64,000 nucleotides of DNA from Symbiodinium natans (taxonomy: Eukaryota > Sar > Dinophyceae > Suessiales > Symbiodiniaceae), in contig CAJNDS010002190.1 in the NCBI GenBank assembly GCA_905221605.1, forward strand, positions 1,839,788 to 1,903,787. The letters are read 5' to 3'. A program made the position numbers and the translations under genes. This document shows positions 36,016-46,724 of the stretch, one piece after another. Under the pieces are notes generated by a model. The model searched no databases, had not been told where the DNA came from, and saw only the letters and a list, made by a program, of their open reading frames with translations. Position 1 is the first letter of the stretch. Every line of letters begins with the position of its first letter.

Positions 36016-36992
36016 AGCTTGGGGTTTAGGGTTCAGAGGAGGGTTCAGGGTTTAGGGAAGGTTGCGGGGCTCAGGGTTTGGGGCCTGACCTCCGAGTTTA
36101 GGGTTTAGGGTTTAGGGTTTAGGGTTTAGGGTTGAGGGTTGAGGGTTGAGGGTTTAGGGTTTAGGGCTACCCAGGGCTCTTGGGTCCCACGGCAGCTACC
36201 TTCCGGGCCTTTCTGGGCTCACTCGGGTTGTAGAATTTCTCATTGTTCAGGGCACCACAAAGGGCCCCAGAATGTTTCAGCGGATCCTGCCCTCCACTTG
36301 GGGGATTCAGAACCATCTTGGGGGTGCATAACCATCTTGGGGGTGCATTAAGGGTGCCCCCATTTTACAAAATGCCCATCTTCGCCTACGCGTTGGCGTG
36401 ATGAAGCGCTGTGGTCTTTTGATGCTTCCGCCGGCCAGATCTTCAGCGGATGTCTAGAAATCTGAGAGTGACCCGTGCCACTGCAGGAGTACGCTTCAGG
36501 AAGTGGCACCCTCAACCCTAAAAGCCCTGGGTCCTAAGCACTCCACTTCGGGGGTGTCCGTCCGTTCACGCACCACCGTTCTCGCAGTGGACTGTGCTAC
36601 GGGGCGAAAGCTTCGGCCACGAAGTGATGCTGTCACTTCCTCGGGCACGAAGGCTCTCTACGCGACTTTCTGTTCCATGAGGCCCCTAACGCCCTAGCAA
36701 AGATGATATTTCTGGCTGCTTCCTAAGAAATATCGTTCTCAAAAGTTTAGAAAATACTTTCAAGTATTGCTAAGAGAATACCCTTCAACCGTGAACGCCA
36801 CAGCCACCGGCTAGGCATGTAGCCGCTCCATACCGCGCCTTCCCGCGCCACCTGGGGGAACGGAAGACAGGCACAGCCTGGGTGTAGGCTGTAGGCCCCA
36901 TGGGCTCTCTTTTCGGGGTGCCCTCTCCACAGCTGAGGCCAGGACCCATGGCTCCGTAAAACTAGAAACCATTAGGGTTTAGGGTGTACCCT

Positions 36993-37090
36993 ACTTTGGA
37001 GTACCGTGGAAAAAAGTATATACTTTTGAGGTAGAAGTAGCTGCAATAGGAAACCAGAACCAAAAAAGTATTAAAGTAGAGTACTCCAAA
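36993..37090. mobile_element. Palindromic element, family G copy 1
   Basis: Ends CTTTGGAGTAC and GTACTCCAAA are inverted, with GTATATACTTTT facing AAAAGTATTAAAG inside. A truncated relative lies at 50872-50967, sharing GTAGAAGTAGCT/GTATAAGTAGCT and GTACTCCAAA. Confidence 0.7.
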
Positions 37091-37185
37091 TCCAGTTTGG
37101 GGTTTAGAGTTTAGGGTTTAGGGGTTTAGGGTTTAGGGAGCCAAGAACAGTTTAGACTCCGGAATCCCAAGCATACGACCTCGAG

Positions 37186-37320
37186 GGCAAGGTGAAGAAG
37201 AACGGCCGCGGCCGCAGCAGCAAAGGGGGCTTGGTTCGACGAAACCAGGCCGTGTTCAGAGAGGCACAAGCAAGGTTGGAGCGAGAGAACCTTGCTTGGC
37301 TTCTTGGGAGGCTGAGCTAA
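37186..37320 (+). CDS. C-terminal exon of an unidentified plus-strand protein
   Basis: 135 nt after CCTCGAG|, phase 0, 45 codons to TAA at 37318-37320. It starts with a basic stretch (GKVKKNGRGRSSKGG) and continues as an amphipathic helix (QAVFREAQARLERENLAWLL). It is one of the best coding islands in the window, because length, composition and stop agree. The frame is open further upstream (SQAYDLE), so the exact 5' border could differ. Function unknown; upstream exons probably lie at 32-36 kb. Confidence 0.6.
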   Translation, partial: GKVKKNGRGRSSKGGLVRRNQAVFREAQARLERENLAWLLGRLS

Positions 37321-38254
37321 CGGGGCTTCGCGACCCTGAACCCAAAACCCGAAACCCTAGACCCTAGACCCTAGACGCTAAACCCTAGACTCTGGCTGAG
37401 CCTTGCGATGAAACTTGATTCCACCAAATGTGTCTCTCAGACAATGCGGCTCGAATTGTGCACAAATTTTAAAGGGAGTTCCCGATCCACAGTGGCCTCA
37501 AACCCTCAAACCCTCAAACCCTCAAACCCTCAAACCCTCAAACCCTCTAAAACCCTATACCCCAAAAAACCCTAAAAAAAACCCTAAAACCCTCAAACCC
37601 TAAACTCCTAAAACCCTAAAACCCTAAAACCCTAAACTCCTAAAACCCTTGTGTCCGGGTTTAGGGTTTAGGACCCTGAAACCTAAAGTCAATCGTGCCT
37701 AACTCCCGAGCTCCCAGGTGTAGGGTTCCGAACTCTGAAATAAGGTCTACTGCGCCAAGAAAACCATAAACCCTAAACCCTGAACCCTAGACCCTAAACC
37801 CTAAACCCTAAGCCGTTTCTGGAGCTGTTTTGAGGTTTGGGCTCATGGGCATACTAGGAGCCTGGAATGTCTGTTTTTTGCACGAAAGGTCGTGCCCTTT
37901 ATAGGGCTTTAGGCTCAGATTCCCGGGTTAAAGGTTTAGGGTTTATGGTTTAGAGTTTAGGGTTTAGGATTTAGGGTTTAGGTTTAGGGAGAGTTTTAGG
38001 GATTCCTGTGTTTGAGACATGTAGCCCTCGCAAACCTAAACCCCAAGGCCTGCAGCGCGGGAATCCCTGATTAGGGGTGCGAATTTGATTTCGAGCAGGG
38101 TCGTGCACATCGCGCAAACTTCGAATTTAGGTGGTGCTGCGGCAGCCCTAGACCCTAAGCACCTTCACGTACATCACGGCAGGAAGCATCCACGCCGCGC
38201 GGCCCCTCTGTAGGCGGCCTCTTGCAAACCTTGGCTCAGGTGACAACCTTCCCA

Positions 38255-38333
38255 AGAAGCCCATTTCCCCTTAACTAAAGGATCCTGAATATGATATAGG
38301 GCAGGTTGCTCAATTAAGGGGTAGGGGGCTCTT
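38255..38333. mobile_element. Palindromic element, family C copy 1
   Basis: CCCCTTAACTAAAGGATCCT faces TCAATTAAGGGG, with ATGATATAGGGC between. It is related to 55732-55831. The right end GGGGGCTCTTTGGG matches the family terminus. Confidence 0.65.
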
Positions 38334-38634
38334 TGGGATGCTATGCCCGAAACCTCAGGGCCTTTAGGTTGAGAGCCTAGGCTAGAACACGCAGGCGCGC
38401 AAGATCGCGCGACTTGAGGCAAGGGGCACGCTTCTGTGCAAGTCGAGGCTTATAAAAGCCTGTCCGATTCGGGGGTGGCCCCCCGTCCTGAATCCCTTCA
38501 AACTCTTCGTATCATCGGACCCTCTACTCATCCCTCCCCTTTCCCTCCCGTTCGTAAGCCCCTCAACTCCCTCACGGCACAGAACCCGTAAGACTCGGCA
38601 AACCCTTGAACCCAAGAAACCCTCCCTAAATGCC

Positions 38635-38857
38635 AAACCCCAAAACCCCCATACCCCCCAAAACCCCCATAACCCCAAAACCACCAAAACCCCAAAACCC
38701 CCAAAACCCCCAAAACCTCCAAAACCTCCAAAACCCCCAAAACCCCCAAAACCCCCAAAACCCCCAAAACCCCCAAAACCCCCAAAACCCCCATACCCCC
38801 CAAAACCCCCATATCCCCAAAACCCCCACCTTCCCAAAACCCCCAAAACCCGCAAAA
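38635..38857. repeat. Telomere-variant array (CCCCAAAA / CCCCCAAAA)
   Basis: About twenty-five units with 8-9 bp period. Translations in any frame give Pro/Asn/Gln or Gly/Phe repeats, which are not genes. Confidence 0.95.
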
Positions 38858-40348
38858 CGCTAGGGGTCCAGCTGGCTTCCGCCCTCCAACTGCCCAGGGC
38901 TGCTCTGAATCTTGCAGCAAAAGCCTCCCCAACTGTTGAGGGCTTCTGAGGCTTGAGGGGTTTAGGGTCTAGGGTTTAGGGCTTGGGGTTCGGGTTTGGG
39001 GTTTAGGGTTTAGGATTGAGGGCTTGGGAGGGTTCTTCGGGTTCTCAGGTTTCTTAGGGTTCTCAGGGTTCTAAGAGGTCTTAGGGTTCTTGGGACTCTC
39101 AGGGTTTGGGCTCTTCGGGTTTAGGGTTTAAAGTTTAGAGGAATGACACTGCACTGGCGGCTAGCAGAGTTGGGGGGTTTCCAGGACCTAGTTTGTTCCT
39201 GCGTTTCGCGACATGGATGATAGGGTCCTTAAGGAAGGGGGTTCGAACCCCGCACCTACTTTTCTTGGTAGGTCATTCGAACTATTCAACCCCTTATTTG
39301 TAGGGTCTTTCAGGGAGGGGCGTTCATGGGTGGTAGGTGTCTAGGGAACCTTAGGGAAGCTGAGGGAGCTTTCCGGAGTAGTGGAGGGTGTTAGGGAACC
39401 TTGGGTTACATACCCCTCGTTGAACTGCCCTCCCTTGAGGACTCTCAAATTGGTACACTTCGGTGTAATTAGGGGTGATACGGAAACGTAAGGACACACT
39501 TTGGGTGTCGATTCCAGTATCCATCGCGATGCCCGATGCAGCCTCATTATTCGACAGCAGAATCGCTCATCCTCATACGTACCCTAAAGCCCCAAACAGC
39601 GTAACCACCAAACCCAAAACCCTAAACCCTTAACCCGTAAACCCTTCACCGATAAAATCCTTACCCTCCGAAAACCTTTTGGCCCTCAAAAAACTCTTTT
39701 CCCCTAACAAAAACCCTTAACGCCCAGCAACTCAAAAAGCCCTGGAACCCCTGTCCTAAACCCTTTTAACTCTCAAAAAACTCCATTGCCCTAACAAGAG
39801 CCCTCAAAGCCAGAAACTCCTTACCTCCTGGAACCCCAAGGGGGGTGGTCCTTGGCGCACTCTTACGCTCTGAGCTTCCATCCCATGACCTCTCAGCGGG
39901 GGCGTGGTATAGGGTCTATGGCTACAGGGAATGGGGGGGGGGGGGGGGGCTGTCGAAAATGGGTGGTGTGGGTCAAGAGCAGCCTATGAATGTTTGGGTT
40001 CGAGGTTTAGGGTTTGGGGTGGGGGGGGGTTGTTGTTGAAAACATGAGGGTGCCCCGCACCACTAGGGACCTTTCCAAGCAAGTTCTGATTCTGTCTATG
40101 AGTCTCAACCTATTTTTATGAAGACTACCCCTAGCGGGACCTAAGTTCAAATAAACCCCAATGCACCGATCCATGAACCCATTCCCCCTCACCCCACACT
40201 CACAGAAAGTAAGAAACCAGAAGGAATGAGCCTTTAATAATCTGGAGATCCTGAATATGACGTGAGGTATATTCCTTCATTAAGGGGCATTGGGGTCTCC
40301 CTACACCTCTAACCCTAAACCCTAAACCCTAAACCCTAAACCCTAAAC

Positions 40349-40388
40349 GCATGGCCTCCTCCAACGCGTCCATCGCCGCAGCCGCCAC
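40349..40388 (-). CDS. Putative exon of minus-strand Ala-rich gene (40.3-44.6 kb)
   Basis: 40 nt between GCCCGAG| and ATGC|GTTTAGGG, reading VAAAAMDALEEAM in phase 0 and ending in phase 1. The donor GT is the first dinucleotide of a perfect telomeric array. It is the last exon of the chain I could place; the 3' part of the gene is not found. Confidence 0.5.
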
Positions 40389-40588
40389 CTCGGGCAGTTT
40401 AGAGCTTAGGGCACAGGGTTTGGGGGTCCAGAGATGCACTTGCAAGTACTACCTACCCTGAGGCTCTAAGGACTTGTATTTCAGGGTTTTTGGGGGTCCA
40501 AGGGCCCTCTTAAATAAGGCTTTTTAGGCTATTTTGAGTTTTAGGGCCAACAGAAGTTGTAGGGGCCCAAAACCGCAAACCCCGGCAC

Positions 40589-40633
40589 AAACATCGCCTC
40601 CTCAGTCGACACTGGCGGCAGCTTGGGATCGGC
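40589..40633 (-). CDS. Putative exon of minus-strand Ala-rich gene
   Basis: 45 nt between CGGCCAG| and TTT|GTGCCGG, 15 codons, reading ADPKLPPVSTEEAMF with phase 0 at both ends. Canonical GT-AG. Confidence 0.5.
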
Positions 40634-41291
40634 CTGGCCGAGGGTTTAGGACATTTGGGGTTTCATGGCACGGGGTCAGGGTTTTGGGTTTAGGGTTTAG
40701 GGTTTAGGGTTTAGGGTTTTGGGTTTTGGGTTTTGGGGTAAGGGTTTAGGGCCTTCTTACTTTTTTTTTTTTTCTTTTTGGGGGGGGGGGGGGGGGGGTG
40801 GTACCGGGGGGAGCGGGGGGAGGTGGGGGGATTTGGGAGGGGGGTGGGGGCGCGCGCAAAGGTTTTAGTCTGGCGCTTTCGGGTTTTGGGTTGTTGGGGC
40901 TGTAGGGTGTTTGGAGGCCTGCGGGCCGCGGAGCTTAAATCGAAATCGCCCTAAACCCGACCCCTAAACTCCAAAACCCTGCACCCTGTACGTCGAAGTT
41001 GACATACAGTATGGCCTTTCTGATACCCTTAGACTATACTATATACAAGAAACGTGCTCATTGCAATAAGATCCCAATAGGACCCGGACTTTCGATGTAG
41101 TTCAAGCCCATATACACCCGAAACCCTAAAAGAAAAATCCAATGCCACAACAGTATGACAGCCCCACCCCCCTCCACCACCCCACTCACCTTGCCCAAAT
41201 CCCCAAACCCCAAACCTCAAACCCTAAACCCCAAACCCTAAACCCTAAACCCTAAACCCTACAGGACCTTCTAGGTTCTAGGCCAAGGCAC

Positions 41292-41351
41292 TGCCGCGGC
41301 TGCAGCCGCGCCCAGCGCGGCGGCGGCAACAGCGTAGGCTAGGGGGAGCTC
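41292..41351 (-). CDS. Putative exon of minus-strand Ala-rich gene
   Basis: 60 nt between CTCCGCAG| and GCA|GTGCCTTGG, 20 codons, phase 0 at both ends. It reads ELPLAYAVAAAALG followed by an Ala run. The Ala-rich hydrophobic stretch could be part of a membrane or transit segment. Confidence 0.5.
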
Positions 41352-42381
41352 CTGCGGGGTTTAGGGTTTAGGGTTTAGGGTTTGGGGTTTAGGGTTTAGG
41401 GTTGAGGGTTTAGGGTTTAGGGTTTACAATTTGGGGTTTTGGGTTTAGGGTTTCTTTTCTTTGGGTGGGTTGAGGGGGTTAGGGCTTCAGGGGGCCAGGC
41501 GAGGCGAGTTGTGAGGCTCTCGGGCTTTAGGGTTTAGGGCGCGTTCACGGTTCAGGGTTTAGGGCTGGCGTTCAGGGATTTCGGGTGTAGGGTTTCAAGT
41601 AGGGCGTTCATTGAAAATGATGCCCGACGGACACCAAAAATGCACACTCACTCACGGTTCTACGGAATCCTTCAAATTGAAGCTGGAGAATCAGGTATCC
41701 TACATAATCCCTGAAAGAGCTGTACAGGGGGATACAAGGTATCTAACTCCTAGACCCGAAACCCTAAACCCTAAGTTTAGGGCGCCGATTTGAAGCGTGA
41801 GGTTTCTAGGCTCGTCTCTTCTTCGCAGCTCAGGGCTTACGGGTGTATATTGGGTTTAGGGCTTTGGTTCAGGGTTTAGAGTTGAGGAATGTTGAGGGTC
41901 TTGGGAGCTCCTTCTCTGCCTTGCAGACGCGAAACCGGGCGTGCTGGGCACTGGCGAACCAAGAACCCCGGCCAGCAACCCGAAATCCTGAACCCTAAAC
42001 TCTAAACCCGAAATCCGAGACCCCAAACCCTAAACCCTAAGCCCTAAACCCTAAACCCCAAACACAAACCCCAAGCCCCCAAAACCCCCGAAGCCGAAAC
42101 CCACTCGAAGCCACTCCTGCCGAGCGATCTGGATTCCTTGGAGGGCTCCTGGCCAGCGGCTGAGGCTGAGAACCCTAAACCCTACTAAACCCTAAACCCT
42201 AAACCCCTAAACCCTAAACCCTAACCCTGAACCCTAAACCCTAAAACCCTAAACCCTAAACCCTATAGACCCATAAACCCTGGGGCCCTAAGTACCAATC
42301 GACCCTGAGCCTGGCGCTCGACGAACAGCTCCGAAGCCCGAAACACCGAACCCGTAGTCCTGAATGCTGAACCCCCATAAG

Positions 42382-42488
42382 TACTATGTGCTTAAGAACC
42401 CCAAAAGAATAACAAACAATAATCCCTACATTACCCTTCATAAGGAAGAATGTGTTTGTTTTTGTCGGGGTTCTTAAGCAATTAGTAG
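42382..42488. mobile_element. MITE-like hairpin, family F copy 2
   Basis: GTGCTTAAGAACCCC faces GGGGTTCTTAAGCAATTAGT. The interior has ATAATCCCTACATTACCC, also present in the copy at 51108-51217. Confidence 0.8.
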
Positions 42489-42853
42489 ATAAACCTGACA
42501 AACCTTGAAACCCTGTAAACCCTCTAAACCCTAGCAGCCCCAATTAAAGCCTCATTCAAGGATGTCAATACACCCAAGGCCCCCTTGTAACAAACAAACT
42601 CAGCAGCGGTCCCCGTAAGCTGTAACCATGCCTACCACCCCCGAAGGCTTAGGATTTATGGGTTTAGGGTTTAGGGTTTAGGGTGCAGGGTTTAGGGTTT
42701 AGGGTTTAGGGTTCAGGGTTCAGGGTTTAGGGTTTAGGGTTTCGGGGTTTAGGGTTTAGGGCTTAGGGTTTAGGGCTTCGGGGGCAGGATTTTTTTGTAG
42801 TTTGGGGGCTTGGAAGCCCGAAATCCCCCAACCACCCTGCGGGGTCCTGCCAC

Positions 42854-42910
42854 CGACTCTTGCCGACGCGACTTCTTCGCTGTGGCCCGGCTGGCAGCTG
42901 CTCCTGCCGC
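42854..42910 (-). CDS. Putative exon of minus-strand Ala-rich gene
   Basis: 57 nt between GGTAGCAG| and TCG|GTGGCAGG, 19 codons, phase 0 at both ends, reading AAGAAASRATAKKSRRQES. Canonical borders. Chains with 44580-44634 upstream and 41292-41351 downstream. Confidence 0.5.
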
Positions 42911-43143
42911 CTGCTACCCTAAACCCTAAACCCTGAACCCTGAACCCTGAACCCCGTAAACCCTAACCCGTAAACCCTAAACCCTGAACCCTGAACCCTA
43001 AACCCTGAATCCTAAACCCTAAAACCCTAAACCGAGGCTTAGGAGTTTAGGGTGTAGGGCTTGGGGCTTTGGGTTTGTAGTGACATTGTACATTGAAGGC
43101 TTGATTTGGGTTTGGGGGTTGGGTGTGCCCTGACGCCTGAATC

Positions 43144-43368
43144 TCAAACTCCAAACCCTACGCATCGTAGCACGGCACCCTTCCAGAAGCGGCAGTGACC
43201 GTCTCTGAATTTTGAGCCGTCCCCGTTGCCCGAAGTGCTGACATTCCACAAGCCGCCGCCCTGCTTCCGCACAGTTCTTTCGGTACGGGCACGGAGGAAT
43301 GTGAGTGCGCGTGCGCGTGTGAGAGCGTGGTGAGCGGCCCTGCATTCTTGAACGAGCGACCCGGGCAA
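43144..43368 (-). CDS. Open frame, possible exon
   Basis: 75 codons without a stop in non-repetitive DNA. The middle reads GGGLWNVSTSGNGDGSKF and RDGHCRFWKGAVLRC, which looks protein-like. It would lie in an intron of the 40.3-44.6 kb minus-strand chain, or be an extra exon. No family recognised. Confidence 0.3.
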   Translation of the reverse strand: MPGSLVQECRAAHHALTRARALTFLRARTERTVRKQGGGLWNVSTSGNGDGSKFRDGHCRFWKGAVLRCVGFGV

Positions 43369-43371
43369 CCA

Positions 43372-43569
43372 GGGTTTAGGGTTTAATGTTTAGGGTTTAG
43401 GGTTTAGGGTTGGGGTTTAGGGTTTAGGGTTTAGGGTAAAGGGTAAAGGGTAAAGGGGTTTAGGGTTTAGGGTTCAGGGTTCAGGGTTTAGGGTTTAGGG
43501 TTTAGGGTTTAGGGTTTAGGGTTTAGGGTTTAGGGTTTAGGGTTTAGGGTTTAGGGTTTAGGGTTTAGG
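43372..43569. repeat. Interstitial telomeric array with GGGTAAA and TTCAGGG variants
   Basis: TTTAGGG arrays are interrupted by three GGGTAAA units and two TTCAGGG units. The last 90 bp are perfect. Confidence 0.95.
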
Positions 43570-43907
43570 GACCACGTACAGTGAAAAGAGGGCATAGTTG
43601 TGGAGGGCTGGTCTGGATACCCCGGAACCCCCAAAAGCATGCAAAACTTTGACCCCTGGCCCTAAGAACCCTCGGCCCGAAGCCCTAAACCCGAAACCCT
43701 AGGCACCCTACACCCTCTAAACCGTAAACCCTAAACCCCAAACCCTCAACCCTAAACCCTAAACCCTAAACCCTAAACCCTAAACCCTAAACCCTAAGCA
43801 CCCTCGGCCTCCATGTTTGGGGGGGTTGGGACACCTCCCAGGGTGGGGGGGGGGGGGATCTACGGGCAGCTACATGGTCCCTTCATAGAGGGGCTTACGA
43901 AAAGAAG

Positions 43908-44046
43908 GTTTAGGGTTTAGGGTTTAGGGTTTAGGGTTTAGGGTTTAGGGTTTAGGGTTTAGGGTTTAGGGGCTTAGGGGTTTAGGGTTTTAGGGTTTAG
44001 GGCTTAGGTTTTAGGGTTTAGTTTCGGGTTTAGAGTTTAGGGTTTA
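43908..44046. repeat. Interstitial telomeric array (TTTAGGG)n
   Basis: About nine perfect units and degenerate ones up to the family B hairpin at 44067. Confidence 0.95.
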
Positions 44047-44066
44047 GGGCTGAGGGTTTGGTAGTT

Positions 44067-44210
44067 TACTTGGAGGTTCATGGTACTTATTAACCAACTA
44101 TAACTGTACTTCTAACCCACTTATAAGCCCCTTAAGTGCCTTATTCTGGCTCTAAGTAGAGCTATAAGTACACTTATGACTGGTTAGTAAGTACCATGAA
44201 CCTCCAAGTA
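44067..44210. mobile_element. MITE-like hairpin, family B copy 3 (best preserved)
   Basis: 144 bp with near-perfect long inverted ends: TACTTGGAGGTTCATGGTAC at the left and GTACCATGAACCTCCAAGTA at the right, continuing inward with TTAACCAACTATAACTGTAC against the partner strand. This is a strong stem-loop. Confidence 0.88.
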
Positions 44211-44319
44211 GGGGGTATACAAGGGGTCCTCATTGAAGAGCACATACTGAGGGACCATGCAACTACCCTTAGATTGCGGTCTGAGGGAGCCCAAGGGCTT
44301 AGGGATTCAGGGCTTGGGG

Positions 44320-44425
44320 TTTAGGGTTTAGGGTTTAGGGTTTAGGGTTTAGGGTTTAGGGTTTAGGGTTTAGGGTTTGGGGTTTGGGGTTTAGGGTTTA
44401 GGGTTTGGGGTTTAGGGTTTAGGGG
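44320..44425. repeat. Interstitial telomeric array (TTTAGGG)n
   Basis: About fourteen units including TTTGGGG variants. Confidence 0.95.
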
Positions 44426-44579
44426 GTTCAGGGCTGTGGGTCGCTCGGCTTTGGGTTTTGGGGGAGTTCAGGGTTTGGTTCGCTTCGGGCTCGGGGCTCG
44501 GAGCTTCTCCCTAAACCCTAAACCCTAAACCCTAAACCCTAAACCCTAAACCCCAAACCCCAAACCCTAAACCCTAAAC

Positions 44580-44634
44580 CCCCAGCGCCTTCGCGGAGAT
44601 CTCCAGGGTGCGTTTGGGCAGCGGTGGCGCCCGG
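44580..44634 (-). CDS. Putative exon of minus-strand Ala-rich gene
   Basis: 55 nt after CCCCAG|. One base completes a split codon, then 18 codons read RAPPLPKRTLEISAKALG, ending in phase 0 at GGG|GTTTAGGG, a donor formed by a telomere unit. It is the first exon of the chain that I could place; the plus strand is also open but does not chain. Confidence 0.45.
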
Positions 44635-45253
44635 CTGGGGTCCTCGATTCTCAGATCTTGACCAAACCCTGAACCCGCAAACCCGAAAACTTAAGGAAAG
44701 GCTTAGGGTCTAGGGTCTAGGGTCTAGGGTTTAGGGTTTAGGGTTTAGGGTTTAGGGTCTAAGGTTTTGGGTTCAGGTTTTAGGGTTTAGGGGTTTAGAG
44801 TTTAAGGTTTTGGGTTCAGGTTTCAGGGTTTAGGGTTAGAGTTTAAGGTTTTGGGTTCAGGTTTTAAGGTTTAAGGTTAAGGAGTTTAGGGTTTCGGGTT
44901 TAAACCCAAAACCCTGATGACATCGGGCTTGGGGCTTGGGGTTGAGGGTCGACGTGGTCCGTCCTGCTCATGAGGGATCGACATCCCACTGACATCCCCA
45001 CGTGTTTGCTGCCGATCTTGTTTGGGGGCCTTAGCTTCAGGGTTCGGATGCTTCAGGGTATTGTCGCGTTAAGGTTAAATGCTAAACCCTAAACCCTAAA
45101 CCCTAAACCCTAAACCCTAAACCCTAAACCCTAAACCCTAGAACCTAAACTTGCGTTTGGGGTCCAGGCTTAGCTTATCCTGGTTTTTGCCTCGCAACAT
45201 ATCGAGGAAAGGCAAGGATGCCCAAAGGCCCCTCGCAGGATGCCCCAGGGCCT

Positions 45254-45404
45254 TTGGGATGTTCTCCTTTCACACGAGCAGTCCTTCATAGGGACTGTAA
45301 TAGGAGGGGGGGGGGGGTACCATTAGTAGGGACTGTAATAGGGGGGGGGGGGGGGGGACGATACTCCCTACTGAGGGCTGTTAGTATAAGGGGGAGCATC
45401 CCAA
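45254..45404. mobile_element. MITE-like hairpin, family A copy 2
   Basis: Ends TTGGGATGTTCTCCTTT and AAGGGGGAGCATCCCAA, with GCAGTCCTTCATAGGGA facing TCCCTACTGAGGGCTGT. The interior is expanded by two G12-16 homopolymers next to a duplicated GGGACTGTAATAGG. Confidence 0.8.
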
Positions 45405-45711
45405 GCAGGGTCTCGAACTGGCAGGCATGGCGGGGAACACTGGGCGCGGATGGTCACTTCTTCGGTGGCAGTAGAGGAGGCGACGAGGAGTTTAGGGTTT
45501 AGGGTTTAGGGTTTGGGTTTAGGGAAGAGAAAGAGGAGAAGCAGGAGGAGAAGCAGGAGGAGGAGGAGGAGGAGGAGATGGGGCTGACATAAAATCTAAC
45601 AACCCTGACCTGACAGGTGGGGAATAAATCAAGCAACAACCAAAAAACCTGCCTTAAAAGGGTACTATAATATCTATAATATAAGCGTTATGATCTTGCA
45701 TTTTTGGTGGT

Positions 45712-45875
45712 TTAGGGTTTAGGGTTTAGGGCTTAGGGTTCAGGGTTCAGGGTTCAGGGTTCAGGGTTCAGGGTTCAGGGTTTAGGGTTTAGGGTTTAGG
45801 GTTTAGGGTTTAGGGTTTAGGGTTTAGGGTTTAGGGTTTAGGGTTTAGGGTTTAGGGTTTAGGGTTTAGGGTTTA
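45712..45875. repeat. Telomeric array with a TTCAGGG block
   Basis: Two or three TTTAGGG units, six TTCAGGG units, then about fourteen perfect TTTAGGG units. Confidence 0.96.
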
Positions 45876-46592
45876 GGCATCTTATGCAACTAGTAGCAAC
45901 GGAGTCTGCACTTGCCTTGGCTACCGGCGGCAGCTTTGGGCCACGCCGCCTCCCAGCACGTGCCTTCCGGAGCTTGGGAGGATTTAGGGTTTAGGGTTTA
46001 GGGCTTAGGGTTTAGGGTTTAGGGTTTAGGGTTTAGGGCTTAGGGTTTAGGGTTAGGGTTTAGGGTTTAGGGTTAGGGGTTTGAGGCTTCTTGAGTCTTT
46101 GTATGCAAGGATGGTTTGGGATTGAGTAGTGGGCTCAAGGATGTGCACAGCTTGCCATGCCCTTCCAACTGTGCTGGGGAAGATTGGACAACAACAGGGC
46201 ACGCGTGGAATGTTGGGTCAGTCCTGACAAGTTCGCCTGCGCCCCCAAGGGGTGGTAGTTGAAGTGGTACCGGTAGCGCACAAACACACCCCGACGAAGC
46301 GCATAATTGTGATCCTGCCTCCGAGATGGCTGTGACGCGGCCCATGGTGGGTGCGACTGCAGCTGCCGGCGTCGAACTGCTTCAGCCCCTAAATACCCCG
46401 TAAGGTCATCCAACACCCTGAAGCTTGAGCACGCAGACCCTAAACCCTAAACCCTAAACCCTAAACCCTAAACCCTAAACCCAGGTGCTGGAAACCCGCA
46501 ACTCCAGTGATGTCTCCCCAGGCCTTCCAAGACGACTGCTGCAGGCAAAAACCCTGCGACGACCGAGCCATGCCCTTTTTTTGGAAGATGTC

Positions 46593-46724
46593 TACTTGGA
46601 GGTTCATGTACTTGAAACCCCCAATTCTAAGCCTGCTTCGAGCCCCTAAACCCTAAACCCTAAACCCGCCGACTTCGAGGGTACAGTAATGACTGGGGCT
46701 ATCCGTACCCTGAACCTCCGAGTA
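46593..46724. mobile_element. Family B hairpin with telomeric repeats inside
   Basis: Left end TACTTGGAGGTTCATG and right end ACCCTGAACCTCCGAGTA are family B termini. The interior has been replaced or interrupted by CCCTAAA units (about 46645-46668). Confidence 0.7.

Larger units (their letters stand above)
32361..37185. other. Telomeric arrays with scattered possible exons
   Basis: Contains large TTTAGGG arrays (listed separately) and several short GC-rich islands that read as protein on the plus strand: KARASADAESEQL then TGA at about 32850-32888, RCDAPAMVERPAPAIR ending at GTTTAGGG near 34,787, AREEATPAR near 35,093, and DRVAAIPRGRTKASQ near 35,667. They may be exons of the gene ending at 37,320, but phases were not resolved. 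An open frame of Gly/Phe repeats at 32.9-33.2 kb is made by GGGTTTGGA repeats. Confidence 0.4.
37321..40348. other. Repeat-rich DNA, no gene recognised
   Basis: Contains CCCTCAAA-type variants (37495-37650), a family C element (38255-38333), the CCCCAAAA array (38635-38857), degenerate TTTAGGG near 38960-39125, a G18 homopolymer near 39930 and a family C half-copy at 40245-40300. A short island at about 39137-39175 (NDTALAASRVGG) could be coding but has no chain. Confidence 0.55.

Noticed and set aside
38382-38932. Gly/Phe-repeat ORFs
   Set aside because: Encoded by the CCCCAAAA array; no independent coding signal.
39225-39300. Possible tRNA (GGGGGTTCGAACCCC resembles a T arm)
   Set aside because: The T stem has a mismatch in standard register and no acceptor, D or anticodon arm could be placed upstream.
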